A stretch of DNA of 64,000 nucleotides from Kolteria novifilia (GCA_007748055.1 CP036279.1:1116001-1180000), one strand, 5' to 3'; positions 52,476-62,170 are shown, counted from the first letter of the stretch. A program made the numbers and translations. The notes: a model not told the origin generated them from the letters alone.

Positions 52476-54230
52476 CTACAGCTCCCGCACCGCGAGGCGT
52501 TGTCGCCAACGCGAACGCAGAGCGATCGCGACCATGTTGAGGCTGATCACGATCACCAGCAGCACCAGCGCCGTCGCGTAGAGCAGGGGTCGGGTCGTCC
52601 AGTGGTCGTCTGTCTCAAATGCCAAGTTATAGACGTGGAGTCCCAAATGCATGAACTCTTGGTCAAGTTGTAGTTGGGAGAAGGTCTCGTTTCCCTCGGA
52701 ACCATGGGTCATCGTCACCGCTCCGACGAGCATCAATGGCGCCACCGCGGCCGCCGCCCGGGCGATCGCCAGCAGCGTTCCGGTCGCGATTCCGGGTAGG
52801 GCATAGGGAAGAATGACCCGCTGAATCGTCTGCCATTGACTAGCCCCGCAAGCGTACGAGGCTTGCCGCACGGAACTGGGGACCACCGCGACCGCGTCCT
52901 CGGTCGACACGATTACCACCGGCAACGTCAGCAGCGCCAGCGTGCAGCCGGCCCAAAGAAGTCCTCCCTTGCCGAACGTCGGCCAGGGAAGGGAGTCGGC
53001 GAACCACAACGCGTCGAGCGCCGGCCCGATCGTGTCGCAGAACAGAAGCAGCCCAAAGACGCCGAAGACGATACTCGGGATCCCCGCGAGGTTCCGGATT
53101 GTGATCCGAAGGCAGAACCGCAACGTCGGGTTGCGGGTGTACTCGCGTAGAAAGAACGCGGCCATGACGCCGACCGGAACGACCAGGACCGTCATGATCA
53201 TCGTGACGGCGAGGGTTCCCACGATCGCCGGGTAGATCCCACTCTGTTGCACCGAGTCGCCGGCGCCCGTCGTGAGGAACTCCTTCCAGCGCTCGCAGGA
53301 TGTCACCACCGCACTGAGGAAACCCGCTTGGTTGGGAGCCGAACCCCGAACGATGTCGACCAGAGCGAGATTCCACGTCGTCCCATCCGTTCCTTTCACG
53401 ATCATCCGGTAGCGTTGAGTCGAGGCCTCGACCTGGGCGAGTCGTTCGCGGAGTCGGTCGAGTTCCTTGTCCGACTCGCTGCGCGCGTAGGCGAGAGCCT
53501 CCTCGGCGTCGTCGACCGCCTGGGGACTCGCTTGGGATCGTGCCCGCGCCGCGGCGAGCTCCCGGCGCTTGCTCGCGAGGAGGCGATCGACATCCGCCAA
53601 GACGTTGTCCTTTTCCCGTTGGGCGTCGCGCCGTTGTTGTCGGACCTCACGATGGCGGGTCTCGAAGAGCGGCCAGATTCTCGCCGGCTCGTCGGCGATC
53701 AGGGTCGACTGCTCGTAGAAGGCGGTCGGCGTTCCAAAGAGGCGGACGTTCCCTCCGAGATCAATCGCGACCGCCCAGGGATCGATCGTTTGGCTTGCGA
53801 TCGCGCGTCGCGGCAACCGCACGATCCCCGAGTCCGAAGAGGATGGCGAGGGCGATCGGTTCGACACGCGAAGGATCATGTCGCCGATCGTCTCGGGGTC
53901 GGAGGCCGACCGGGACGCCACGATGAGATCGCGTCGCGCCGACGCGGTGGGCGAGGCGTTCCACGAGAGGACTTCGCCGAGATAGGCGCGCCCGTCGGTC
54001 ATTGACAGGCGCACGATCGGCTTGGGCCAGAACGCGAACAGGCCATGGACTAGGAGGAGTCCCAAGAGCCCGCCCACCGACAGCACGACCATCGCCAAGG
54101 CGCCGCCGGTCAGCCAGTGCATCGGCTCGGCGGCGGGCATGCCCAGGATGCCGACCCGGGCCGCGTCTCGGCTGACGCAAGCGCGCTCCTCGTCGCCGGC
54201 GGAAGTCGGAGTCTCTTGGTGGCTAGTCAT
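52476..54230 (-). CDS. pstA: Phosphate ABC transporter permease with large insert
   Basis: 584 residues from ATG 54230 (ATGA overlap with pstC); E. coli PstA has about 300. The first hydrophobic helix (about 35-58) is followed by an extra periplasmic region of about 270 residues with beta segments (LGGNVRLFGTP) and a coiled coil (about 180-265, RHREVRQQRRDAQREKDN). The normal six-helix MetI-type domain occupies about 330-584, with RQASYACGASQWQTIQRV as the EAA-like loop that contacts PstB. The extra domain is unlike standard PstA and might contact the PstC or PstS extras. Confidence 0.88.
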   Translation of the reverse strand: MTSHQETPTSAGDEERACVSRDAARVGILGMPAAEPMHWLTGGALAMVVLSVGGLLGLLLVHGLFAFWPKPIVRLSMTDGRAYLGEVLSWNASPTASARRDLIVASRSASDPETIGDMILRVSNRSPSPSSSDSGIVRLPRRAIASQTIDPWAVAIDLGGNVRLFGTPTAFYEQSTLIADEPARIWPLFETRHREVRQQRRDAQREKDNVLADVDRLLASKRRELAAARARSQASPQAVDDAEEALAYARSESDKELDRLRERLAQVEASTQRYRMIVKGTDGTTWNLALVDIVRGSAPNQAGFLSAVVTSCERWKEFLTTGAGDSVQQSGIYPAIVGTLAVTMIMTVLVVPVGVMAAFFLREYTRNPTLRFCLRITIRNLAGIPSIVFGVFGLLLFCDTIGPALDALWFADSLPWPTFGKGGLLWAGCTLALLTLPVVIVSTEDAVAVVPSSVRQASYACGASQWQTIQRVILPYALPGIATGTLLAIARAAAAVAPLMLVGAVTMTHGSEGNETFSQLQLDQEFMHLGLHVYNLAFETDDHWTTRPLLYATALVLLVIVISLNMVAIALRSRWRQRLAVREL

Positions 54231-56758
54231 CGCCGCCCGTACCTCCCGCGAAGTCGGAGGCGGATCAGTTCCGCGATCGTGTTGATCGCGACCGTCAGCA
54301 GGAGCAGCAGCAACGTGGCGAGCACGAGAACCCGAAAGTGATTGGAGTCCGGGATCGCGCTCGGCATCTCGAGGGCGATGTCGGCGGTAAGCGAACGAAG
54401 GCCCTCGAAGACGTTCCAACTCGTCAATGGCTGGTTGCCGGTCGCCATGAGGACGATCATCGTCTCGCCCAGGGCTCGTCCCAGGCCGATCAAAAGGGCG
54501 GACGCCAACCCGCTCATCGCGACCGGAGCGACGATATGCACCGCGGTCTGCCATGGGGTCGCCCCCGAGCCGAGCGAGGCCGCGCGCCAGTGATGGGGAA
54601 CCGAGGAGAAGGCCTCTTCGGCGATCGAGAAGATTGTCGGAACGATGGCGATGCCAAGCACGATCCCCACGAGGAACGCGTTGCGATCCATGTAGGGGCC
54701 GAGGAACGCCCCCCGAGGATCGAACTCAAGGCTGGTCATGGCCCACGCGATGCCAAATGCCAACGACCAGGCGACAACCGCGCCTCCCAGGAATCGGGCC
54801 AGGTTGCCGAGCGCGTCGCGGCGCGGCTTGGGAAACGTGGTTCGTCGCGCCGGGCGATAGACGAAGCATCCGACGACCACCGACGTCACCACCGCGCTGG
54901 CCGGCAACAACAAGAGTAACCATGCGCCCGTCGCGCTCCCGCGAGTCCCGTCGAGCCAAGCGATCGTGTCTCCGGCGAAGAGCCACGATTCGAGGAAGTT
55001 GCCGACCGGTATCGCCAGGACTCCGCCGACAGCGAGGAGGAGACCGATCACGACGAAGCGCCAACGCGAGACCGCACTCGCCCAAGCTTTGGGAAGCAGC
55101 GGTTGGAGGTGGGCGCCGACGAGCACCGCGATCGGGATGGTCGCCAGGGCCGCGAGAAACGCCGCCAAGTGCGCCGCGGCGAACGGTATCACGAAGACGA
55201 TCGCGACGAGCCCGAAGACGACGCTCGGAATGCTCGCGAGCAGGTCGATCGCCGACCGAACGCTGCTCCGGGCCGACCGTTTGAGATACTCGCTGGTGTA
55301 GATCGCGGAGAGAATCGCTAGCGGGGCTCCGAAGAGGATCGCGCAAAGGGCCGCCTTGATCGTTCCAAAAAAGAGCGGGAATAGGCCGAACCGCGACCAC
55401 GTCGGTTCGATGTCTCGCGTGGAGGATCGGTCGGGGAGGTTCGCCGTCGCCGCATCGACCCAAACCGGGACGAAGAGGGAACTGAGCTTGCCCGAGGGAA
55501 CGCCGTCGGCCATGTTCCAATACCAGAAGGCGTCCATCGTCAGGGCGCAGAGCCCGTCGCCGTGGGGAGCGATCGCGAGCGTTTGGATCGAACGCTGGTT
55601 GTCGGTCGAGAGACGAGTCACGAGTCGCCCGGTCGCGAGGTGCATGAGGGCGACGGTCCCATCCTGGCAACCAACCGCGAGCAGCGTTCCCCCCGGAAGC
55701 GTCGTCATGCTCGTCACGGGCGATCCCAAACTCGGCAGCGGATGGAGGGCGAGCGAGCCACCCTCGCGGTTCGACTCGCGCCAGCGACGAACGCGGCCCA
55801 GGGAGTCGCCCGAGACGAAGGAACGACGCTCCGAGAGAGAGAGCATCGCCGTCAGGGTCGCGTCACTTTGCCGATCGCCTCCGACGAGATTGGCAAGTTC
55901 GGGGGGCGCCAGGTCACGCAAGGAAGCCGTGTTCCAACGCAGCGAGTCGCCACTGCGCCACCCGACAAAGAGCGAGGCACCGTCGCTGCTCAAGAGAAGC
56001 TGGGTCGGAGTCCCTCGTTCGGCGTTCGCGTCCGCGCTTAGCGGAAGTCGTCGTTCGATCGATCCCTCACGCAAGATCACCGGCCCGGTTTCACTCAGCA
56101 CGGCGAATCGAGGCTCGTCGTGAGATCGAGCGATCGCGACCAGCGAAATGGGGATGTGGGGAGAGAAGGCGATCGGATTGTCGAGCGTCATGACGAAGTC
56201 GGTCGACTCGAAACGCTTGCGATCGAGACGTCGAACCAACCCTTTCCGCCAGACCGCCGACTCGCCGACCGGCAGGCTCGCGAGTCCCTCGGGCAAGTTC
56301 TCCGGAGAATGCACCTGGCGCTGGAAGCTCAGATGGCCGACTTGAGCGGTGCCGTCGTCGAACCCGAAGATCGCCTCGCGTCCGTCGGAGGTGAAGGCGG
56401 CACATGTCAGTTTCCGGTTGGGAAAAGCCTTCCACGTGTTGACCGCGTCCCCGTTGTCGGTTCGAAACGCGCAGATCGTTCCCGTCGAGAGGATCGCGGC
56501 GCCGAGTTGACGACGATCGTCGAGGATCAGATGGATCGGTCGCGTCACCGACCAAGCGTGCGTCGACGCGACGACCGGTTTTTGTCCCGACTGGGAGATG
56601 AGTGGATAGATGGTCGCGGCCAGGAGCACGAGCATGAGACCGAGAACGACGAAGACACCCAGACCACAAGCGGAGATGAGCGTTCGAGCAATTCGGTCGT
56701 ACCACGCCGAGCGTTTGCGGAGGTGAATTCCCCCTCGTCGATACGTGGTGCCATCCAT
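54227..56758 (-). CDS. pstC: Phosphate ABC transporter permease with large beta-propeller-like insert
   Basis: 843 residues from ATG 56758 (GGAG upstream); normal PstC has about 320. After the first helix (about 22-45) a periplasmic segment (about 55-430) shows repeated beta motifs of WD40/propeller type (GRLVTRLSTDNQRSIQTLAI, LLAVGCQDGTVALMHLATG, VGWRSGDSLRWNTA). The MetI-type domain follows from about 445 (FGTIKAALCAILFGAPLAI), with an EAA-like loop near ATPWQTAVH. Its stop overlaps pstA. Proteins with such a domain are annotated as PstC in planctomycetes, but the role of the insert is unknown. Confidence 0.85.
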   Translation of the reverse strand: MDGTTYRRGGIHLRKRSAWYDRIARTLISACGLGVFVVLGLMLVLLAATIYPLISQSGQKPVVASTHAWSVTRPIHLILDDRRQLGAAILSTGTICAFRTDNGDAVNTWKAFPNRKLTCAAFTSDGREAIFGFDDGTAQVGHLSFQRQVHSPENLPEGLASLPVGESAVWRKGLVRRLDRKRFESTDFVMTLDNPIAFSPHIPISLVAIARSHDEPRFAVLSETGPVILREGSIERRLPLSADANAERGTPTQLLLSSDGASLFVGWRSGDSLRWNTASLRDLAPPELANLVGGDRQSDATLTAMLSLSERRSFVSGDSLGRVRRWRESNREGGSLALHPLPSLGSPVTSMTTLPGGTLLAVGCQDGTVALMHLATGRLVTRLSTDNQRSIQTLAIAPHGDGLCALTMDAFWYWNMADGVPSGKLSSLFVPVWVDAATANLPDRSSTRDIEPTWSRFGLFPLFFGTIKAALCAILFGAPLAILSAIYTSEYLKRSARSSVRSAIDLLASIPSVVFGLVAIVFVIPFAAAHLAAFLAALATIPIAVLVGAHLQPLLPKAWASAVSRWRFVVIGLLLAVGGVLAIPVGNFLESWLFAGDTIAWLDGTRGSATGAWLLLLLPASAVVTSVVVGCFVYRPARRTTFPKPRRDALGNLARFLGGAVVAWSLAFGIAWAMTSLEFDPRGAFLGPYMDRNAFLVGIVLGIAIVPTIFSIAEEAFSSVPHHWRAASLGSGATPWQTAVHIVAPVAMSGLASALLIGLGRALGETMIVLMATGNQPLTSWNVFEGLRSLTADIALEMPSAIPDSNHFRVLVLATLLLLLLTVAINTIAELIRLRLRGRYGRR

Positions 56759-57057
56759 GCTTGCTCCAGACCGGGCGGGCCTCGCCGCGTCGCGTCGGCT
56801 CGTGTCCTGGTTGGTTGGCTCGTCACCAAACGGTGCTTGAGTGCTCTGCCCGCGTTGGCGGTGGGGATCCGGGAAACGCCGCTGAGTCGTCAAGCTCTCG
56901 CAGGATCAGGGTACACGATCTCGGGTGGCAAGTCGGCCAACCAGGACAAGAATACTCTGTACCAACTTGACGTTTGTCCGGGTGTCGCCCCAACCCTCTG
57001 ACGCTGGCCGAGAAACAGCCAGCGGCCCCCTCAAACAATCTAAACGCAAACGAACCA

Positions 57058-58791
57058 CTAGCGACTACGCCGAAAGAGCTTGCGACAGCGGCGCCGGAAG
57101 AGACGCCGAACGCGAGGACTGCGCTCTTGGCAGGAACAATCGTCGATGATGATGATCTCGCAGGGGCAAGACTCGTCGAGCATTTGGCTCCCCTGGCTGG
57201 GCGATGGCTCGATCGTCTCGGGAGCCTCGTCCTTGCTGGCCTTGGAGGGGGCGGGATCCTCCTTGGACGGCGGAGTCGGCGCCGGCTTGGTCGGTTCCTG
57301 GGCCTTGGGGGGAGCCTCCATCTTCTTGAGGGGCTTCGGCTTGGCCGGAGGAGTGACCGGTGCGGGTCGTTTGGTCGTCGATGGCGGAGGCGCCGCTGAT
57401 TTGGTCGGCGCGGGAGCCTTGGCCGGAGCCTTCATCTTCGGGGCTTTGGCCTGCGCGGTCGACGACCTCTTCGGAGCCTTCACCGCGGGTTTCTTCGGCG
57501 GTTGAGAGGTCGCGTTCGGATCCTTCGGCGGCGTCGCCATCGTGATCCCGATCCGCTTGAGAACTTCCGAGGCGGACTGATAGCCGATGGGAAGGTAGCC
57601 CGCGGTGATGACCTCGTTCTGACCTTGCTTGCTGAAGACGTACTCGAGGAACGCGGCTTCGACTGGCGGGAGCTTGGTTCCCGACTTCTCCTTGACCATC
57701 AGCAGCACGAACCCGGCCAGGGGATATGTTCCGGAGTAGACGTTCTCGGAGGTCGGGTCGACCGGTTTGTCGGACTGTTCCCGGGCCAGCGCGAGGGCGC
57801 GAACGTTGGGGTTGCTGACGCTGAAGTTCGCGTACCCGACCGCGTCCTTGTTCTCGGCCACTGCGTCGAGCACCGCCAAGTCGTTGCGCTCGATGCGGAC
57901 ATTCTTGGCGAACTTCCCGTTGCAGAGCGCGTGATCCTGAAAAAACGTGTAGCTGCCATCGCGTTCGCTTTGGCCGATCAAACGAATCGGCTCCTTCGCC
58001 CACGCGTCCTTGGCTCCGACGTCGCCCCAAGTGGTGGCCGCCTTCGTCGCCCCGCATGCGCGGTCGCTCGAGTACATCGCGTCGACTTGGGAGATGGTCA
58101 GCGACTTGGTCGGGTTGTCCTTGTTGACGAAGAGGACGAGTGTGTTGACCGCCGAGGGCATCGCGATCGGGTCGTAGCTGAACTTCGCCTTGAACGCCTT
58201 CATCTCGCTGTCGGTCATCGGGCGATTGATGGCGACGATGTCGGCTTTGCCGTCGATGAATTCTTTGACCGCGTTGGTGGCGCTGTTGCCGACGAAGTTG
58301 AACTTCGCGTCGGGGTTGAGTTCGTTGAAGTCCTTCTCCCAGAAGACGAGCAGGGGGCGAAGGGCGACCGGGCTGGAGATGGTCAGTTCGCCGCGGAGTC
58401 CGGGAGTCGACGTCACGCTCGGGAGCTGATCGTCGACTTCGATGCGTTTCTCCGTGCTGTTCGACTTCGGGGCGTCGCTGGCTTGCTTCTTCGTGTCCTT
58501 GCTCTTTGTCGCGTCCGCCTTTTCCGGCTTGGCGGGCGTCCTAGGAGTGGCGCTCTTACCAGCGTCGTCGTTCTTCGCCGGGGCCGGGGGAGCGTTCTTA
58601 ACCGGTTTCTCTTGAGAGAACGCAAAGGGTGTCGAAGACACGGCGAGAAGCGTCCCCACGCCTAAGAACGCGGCTAAGAGGAGGCTGAGTTTCCCGGCTC
58701 GTCGTCGGTTCTTCCCGCGGTGGTGGTCACTGGTCGTCAGTCGTTGATGCTTCGATGTGGTCGGTCGAATCGAGAGGATTCGTGTTGGCAT
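57058..58791 (-). CDS. pstS: PstS-family phosphate-binding protein with long Cys/Arg tail
   Basis: 577 residues from ATG 58791 (GGGAG upstream). A basic start precedes a signal or anchor helix (about 36-58). A Lys/Pro/Ala/Thr-rich linker (60-115) leads to the PstS-type domain (about 130-410; GELTISSPVALRPLLVFWEK, ADIVAINRPMTDSEMKAF, YKxxY-like elements). Residues 417-560 are a repetitive Pro/Ala/Lys tail, and the last 40 residues contain CPCEIIIIDDCSC followed by Arg-rich RVRRLFRRRCRKLFRRSR. The tail has no counterpart in normal PstS. It is the first gene of the pst set and lies 299 bases from pstC. Confidence 0.88.
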   Translation of the reverse strand: MPTRILSIRPTTSKHQRLTTSDHHRGKNRRRAGKLSLLLAAFLGVGTLLAVSSTPFAFSQEKPVKNAPPAPAKNDDAGKSATPRTPAKPEKADATKSKDTKKQASDAPKSNSTEKRIEVDDQLPSVTSTPGLRGELTISSPVALRPLLVFWEKDFNELNPDAKFNFVGNSATNAVKEFIDGKADIVAINRPMTDSEMKAFKAKFSYDPIAMPSAVNTLVLFVNKDNPTKSLTISQVDAMYSSDRACGATKAATTWGDVGAKDAWAKEPIRLIGQSERDGSYTFFQDHALCNGKFAKNVRIERNDLAVLDAVAENKDAVGYANFSVSNPNVRALALAREQSDKPVDPTSENVYSGTYPLAGFVLLMVKEKSGTKLPPVEAAFLEYVFSKQGQNEVITAGYLPIGYQSASEVLKRIGITMATPPKDPNATSQPPKKPAVKAPKRSSTAQAKAPKMKAPAKAPAPTKSAAPPPSTTKRPAPVTPPAKPKPLKKMEAPPKAQEPTKPAPTPPSKEDPAPSKASKDEAPETIEPSPSQGSQMLDESCPCEIIIIDDCSCQERSPRVRRLFRRRCRKLFRRSR

Positions 58792-58949
58792 GATCTCCCT
58801 TCTCCTCGCGCTGCCCGAGTGGTCCAATCGCGCGGGATCGCGGCGATGGCGACACTTCTCCGGGGACGCGCGATCTTCAAAACGTGGGCCGAAATTACCC
58901 TATGGGTTGGAAGGCGAGATTCATGAATGGTTCGACAATCGACCAGAAT

Positions 58950-58965
58950 ATGAAGAAGCCTTCAT
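58950..58965. promoter_or_regulatory. Short inverted repeat between regulator and pstS
   Basis: ATGAAG (58950-58955) and CTTCAT (58960-58965) form a 6-bp perfect repeat over four bases, in the 194-base gap between the response regulator and pstS. It could be an operator or a small terminator. No PHO-box direct repeat was found. Confidence 0.3.
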
Positions 58966-58985
58966 CTAGCGTTCGGCCGCTGTCG

Positions 58986-59681
58986 TTATGGGAAAACGTG
59001 TCCGCGTAGGCGATACCCCACGCCGCGGACCGTTTCGATCAGCGAGGCTCGCTGGCCGAATTTCCGTCGGAGCGATCGGATGTGAACATCGATGCTGCGC
59101 TGCATCGTCGAGGAGTCGGTTCCGACGCAGATCTTCAAGAGATCGTTGCGTCCGAAGACCTTGCCGGGGTGACAGACAAGATGCCAGATGATGTTGAACT
59201 CCGTCGGCGTGACCGAGAGTTCCTTCCCGTCGAGCGTGACCCGATAGCTGACGCGGTCGATCTCGATGCCCTGGCTCGTCGCCATGTCGCCGGCGGGATC
59301 GTGTAGCTCCGGGCGGCGAAAGCGAGCCCGAATGCGTTCGACCAGCGCCCGGGTGCGGAAAGGACGTTGGACGAAGTCGTCGGCGCCCATCCGGAAGCTG
59401 AGGACCTCTTCGGCTTCATCGTCGCGACCGGAAATGACCATCATCGGGGCGATGCGCAAGCGGGGCTTTTGCCGGATCTCACGACAGATGTTGACGCCCA
59501 TCGTTCCGGACTGGTCGAGGTCGACGAGGATGAGGTCGGCTTCGTCGTCGCTGATCTGGACGGGGCCGGTGAACCGTCGCCGGTGGAGAAGCGTATTGAA
59601 GCCCTCCTTGTCCAGGCCATCGCGGAGACGCAGGACGTCCTCCGTCCCGTCGCCGAGGATAAGGATCGACTTGTTGCCCAT
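58986..59681 (-). CDS. OmpR/PhoB-type response regulator with atypical receiver
   Basis: 231 residues from ATG 59681. The receiver (about 1-120) has the phospho-acceptor D54 (LILVDLDQSG) and S84, but the conserved Lys is Arg (R106, VQRPF) and the acidic pair of the N-terminal loop is reduced to one (LGDGTED). The C-terminal winged helix (about 135-231; LSVTPTEFNIIWHLVCHPG, RSIDVHIRSLRRKFG, IETVRGVGYRL) is typical of PhoB. It is upstream of and codirectional with the pst set, so it probably controls phosphate uptake. No histidine kinase gene is present in the window. Confidence 0.88.
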   Translation of the reverse strand: MGNKSILILGDGTEDVLRLRDGLDKEGFNTLLHRRRFTGPVQISDDEADLILVDLDQSGTMGVNICREIRQKPRLRIAPMMVISGRDDEAEEVLSFRMGADDFVQRPFRTRALVERIRARFRRPELHDPAGDMATSQGIEIDRVSYRVTLDGKELSVTPTEFNIIWHLVCHPGKVFGRNDLLKICVGTDSSTMQRSIDVHIRSLRRKFGQRASLIETVRGVGYRLRGHVFP

Positions 59682-60024
59682 GGGGACGCCTCGTTTCGCT
59701 TCGGGGGAGCGGAAGAGATCTTCGCCGGCGGGCTGGGGGGGCCGGTGCGGCTAGGTCCGATGCCAGGTCGGCACGGCGGCATCGTTTCCGTCTCCGAATT
59801 CTTCCGTGACGAGGTCGGTTTTATCGAGGAACTGGAAAGATTTGGACAAGAACGGATGAAGGTAGGGTGAATTTTGCCCCCGATGCGCCCGAAACGTTCT
59901 CGAATCGGGCGGTTTTGGGGGCAGTTTGGTCGAACGTTGACGCGTTCGTCTTCTGAAACGTGGCGCCAACGCGCCGAGTAGCGGCTCGTCATCGACGCGC
60001 TCATCATCGCGGTTGCGCGTGCCG
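59682..60024. other. Gap between leuD and the response regulator, 343 bases
   Basis: It holds the promoter of the response regulator and the end of the leu transcript. The only marked structure is the hairpin at 59875-59923. No gene was found in it. Confidence 0.55.
59875..59923. terminator. Two-stem hairpin downstream of leuD
   Basis: TGCCCCC (59875-59881) pairs with GGGGGCA (59917-59923), and CGCCCGA (59886-59892) pairs with TCGGGCG (59905-59911), with an internal loop between. It lies 102 bases past the leuD stop. It could end leu transcription or act as a leader structure, but no U-run follows on either strand. Confidence 0.4.
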
Positions 60025-60618
60025 CTATCCGGCGTACTCGGCTTCGAACGCGCTGATCTTCTCTTCGCTTTGAAGCGTGATGCCGATCTCGTCGAGCCCC
60101 TCAAGCAGCGACTTGCGGCGATAGTCGTCCACCTCGAAGCTGAGCGTGTGGTCGTCATCGACCTCGATGGTGTTGGTGGTCAAGTCGACGGTGAAGCGAT
60201 GCCCCTCCTTCGCGTGGACGCGACGGAAGAGGTCGTCGACCGTCTCGTGCGCAAGGGTGATCGGCAGCATCCCGTTCTTGAAGCAATTGTTGTAGAAGAT
60301 GTCGGCGTACGACGGGGCGATGATCACACGGAAGCCGTACTCGCTGAGCGCCCAGGGAGCGTGTTCGCGCGAGGAGCCGCAGCCGAAGTTCTCCCGAGCC
60401 AGGAGGATGCTCGCCCCCTTGTAGCGAGGTTCGTTGAGGACGAAAGCGGGGTTGGGCGTCAAGTTGTCGTCGAGATAGCGCCAGTCGAAGAAGCAGAACT
60501 GGCCGAAGCCGGTGCGCTCGATGCGCTTGAGGAACTGCTTCGGGATGATCTGGTCGGTGTCGACGTGGGCTCGATCGAGGGGGGCGACGAGGCCCTGATG
60601 GACGCGAAATGGTTCCAT
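60025..60618 (-). CDS. leuD: 3-isopropylmalate dehydratase small subunit
   Basis: 197 residues from ATG 60618 (GAGGA ten bases upstream; TTG 60627 is an alternative). With LeuC it isomerises 2-isopropylmalate to 3-isopropylmalate in leucine synthesis. The motifs [12 protein letters not shown] and [16 protein letters not shown] are diagnostic. Its length is typical. It follows leuC on the same strand after 154 bases. Confidence 0.97.
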   Translation of the reverse strand: MEPFRVHQGLVAPLDRAHVDTDQIIPKQFLKRIERTGFGQFCFFDWRYLDDNLTPNPAFVLNEPRYKGASILLARENFGCGSSREHAPWALSEYGFRVIIAPSYADIFYNNCFKNGMLPITLAHETVDDLFRRVHAKEGHRFTVDLTTNTIEVDDDHTLSFEVDDYRRKSLLEGLDEIGITLQSEEKISAFEAEYAG

Positions 60619-60772
60619 GTCGTTCAATTCCTCGCAAAAGGCAGTGATGATTCGTGGTCAGTGGCGCCGCGCGTTGGACACGGGGCGAAACGCGGGCGCT
60701 CCTGCGCTCGCGCGCCTTGGTGGTCACTGGCTGACGAGCAGCCCGTGGAAACCAACCGTTCACGGGGCGGCG

Positions 60773-62170
60773 TTAGTTCCAGTCGCGGATGTCGACGAAG
60801 TGCCCCTCGATCGCGGCCGCGGCGGCCATCGACGGGCTGACCAAGTGGGTCCGCCCACCCTTGCCCTGGCGACCTTCGAAGTTCCGGTTGGAGGTCGACG
60901 CGCAGCGCTCTCCCGGTTCGAGCACGTCGGGGTTCATCGCCAGGCACATGCTGCATCCCGCCTCGCGCCACTCGAAGCCAGCCGAACGGAAGACGTCCGC
61001 GAGCCCCTCGGCCTCGGCCTGTTTCTTGATGTGTTGCGATCCGGGCACCACCATCGCGTGAACGTGCGAGGCGACCCGCTTGCCGTCGAGGACTTTCGCC
61101 GCGGCCCGAAGGTCCTCGATGCGGGCGTTGGTGCACGAACCGATGAAGACGCGATCGAGCCGGATGTCGGTGATCGGCGTTCCCGCCTTCAGGCCCATAT
61201 AGGCCAGGGCGTGCTCGACGGTCTTCTGCTCGACCTCCGCGGTGAAGTCGCCGGGGGAGGGAACGTTTCGGGTCACGTCGGCAACCATCGCCGGCGTCGT
61301 CCCCCACGTCACTTGGGGAGCCAACGCGGCCACGTCGATGGTGACGGTCTTGTCGTAGACGGCGCCTTCGTCACTTTGGAATTCCTTCCAGCGAGCGACC
61401 GCTTGCTCAAAGTCCTTCGGGGCGAACTGGCGTCCCTTGATGTACTCGAACGTCGTCTCGTCGGGAGCGATCATCCCGGCGCGGGCCCCCCCTTCGATCG
61501 ACATGTTGCAGACGGTCATCCGCTCCTCCATCGACAACGCGCGGATGCACTCGCCGGTGTACTCGAGGACGTAGCCGGTGCCGCCGGCGGTCCCGATGGT
61601 GCCGATGATGGCGAGGACGAGATCCTTGGCGGTGACCCCAGGGGAGAAACGCCCGTCGCAGCGAATCTCCATCGTCTTGGCCTTTGATTGCAGTAGGCAC
61701 TGAGTCGCGAGGACATGTTCGACCTCGCTGGTGCCGATACCGAACGCCAGAGCACCGAACGCGCCGTGGGTCGAGGTGTGACTGTCGCCGCAGACGATCG
61801 TCATGCCCGGCTGCGTCAGGCCCAGTTCGGGGCCGATGACGTGAACGATGCCCTGGTGCTCGCTGTTGAGGTCGTAGAGCGTGACGCCGAACTCCTTGCA
61901 GTTGTCGGTGAGGGTCTGCATCTGCTGCTTGGCGATCGGGTCGAGAATGGGCAGGGAGCGGTCGGTCGTGGGGACGTTATGGTCCATGGTGGCGAAGGTC
62001 CGCCCCGGTTGGCGCACCTTGCGTCCCGCCAGACGCAGTCCTTCGAACGCTTGCGGGGAGGTGACCTCGTGAACGAGCTGAAGATCGATGTAGAGTAGCG
62101 CGGGGCGACCCGATTCCTGATGCACAAGGTGGGTGTCCCAGATCTTCTCAAACATGGTGCGGGCTGGCAT
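60773..62170 (-). CDS. leuC: 3-isopropylmalate dehydratase large subunit
   Basis: 465 residues from ATG 62170 (ATG 62155, MFEKIWD, is an alternative). It carries the [4Fe-4S] cluster and the active site of isopropylmalate isomerase. Cluster Cys are in [11 protein letters not shown] (about 346) and [12 protein letters not shown] (about 406 and 409). [21 protein letters not shown] and the N-terminal HLVHQE are typical. It is upstream of leuD and likely cotranscribed. Confidence 0.97.
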   Translation of the reverse strand: MPARTMFEKIWDTHLVHQESGRPALLYIDLQLVHEVTSPQAFEGLRLAGRKVRQPGRTFATMDHNVPTTDRSLPILDPIAKQQMQTLTDNCKEFGVTLYDLNSEHQGIVHVIGPELGLTQPGMTIVCGDSHTSTHGAFGALAFGIGTSEVEHVLATQCLLQSKAKTMEIRCDGRFSPGVTAKDLVLAIIGTIGTAGGTGYVLEYTGECIRALSMEERMTVCNMSIEGGARAGMIAPDETTFEYIKGRQFAPKDFEQAVARWKEFQSDEGAVYDKTVTIDVAALAPQVTWGTTPAMVADVTRNVPSPGDFTAEVEQKTVEHALAYMGLKAGTPITDIRLDRVFIGSCTNARIEDLRAAAKVLDGKRVASHVHAMVVPGSQHIKKQAEAEGLADVFRSAGFEWREAGCSMCLAMNPDVLEPGERCASTSNRNFEGRQGKGGRTHLVSPSMAAAAAIEGHFVDIRDWN

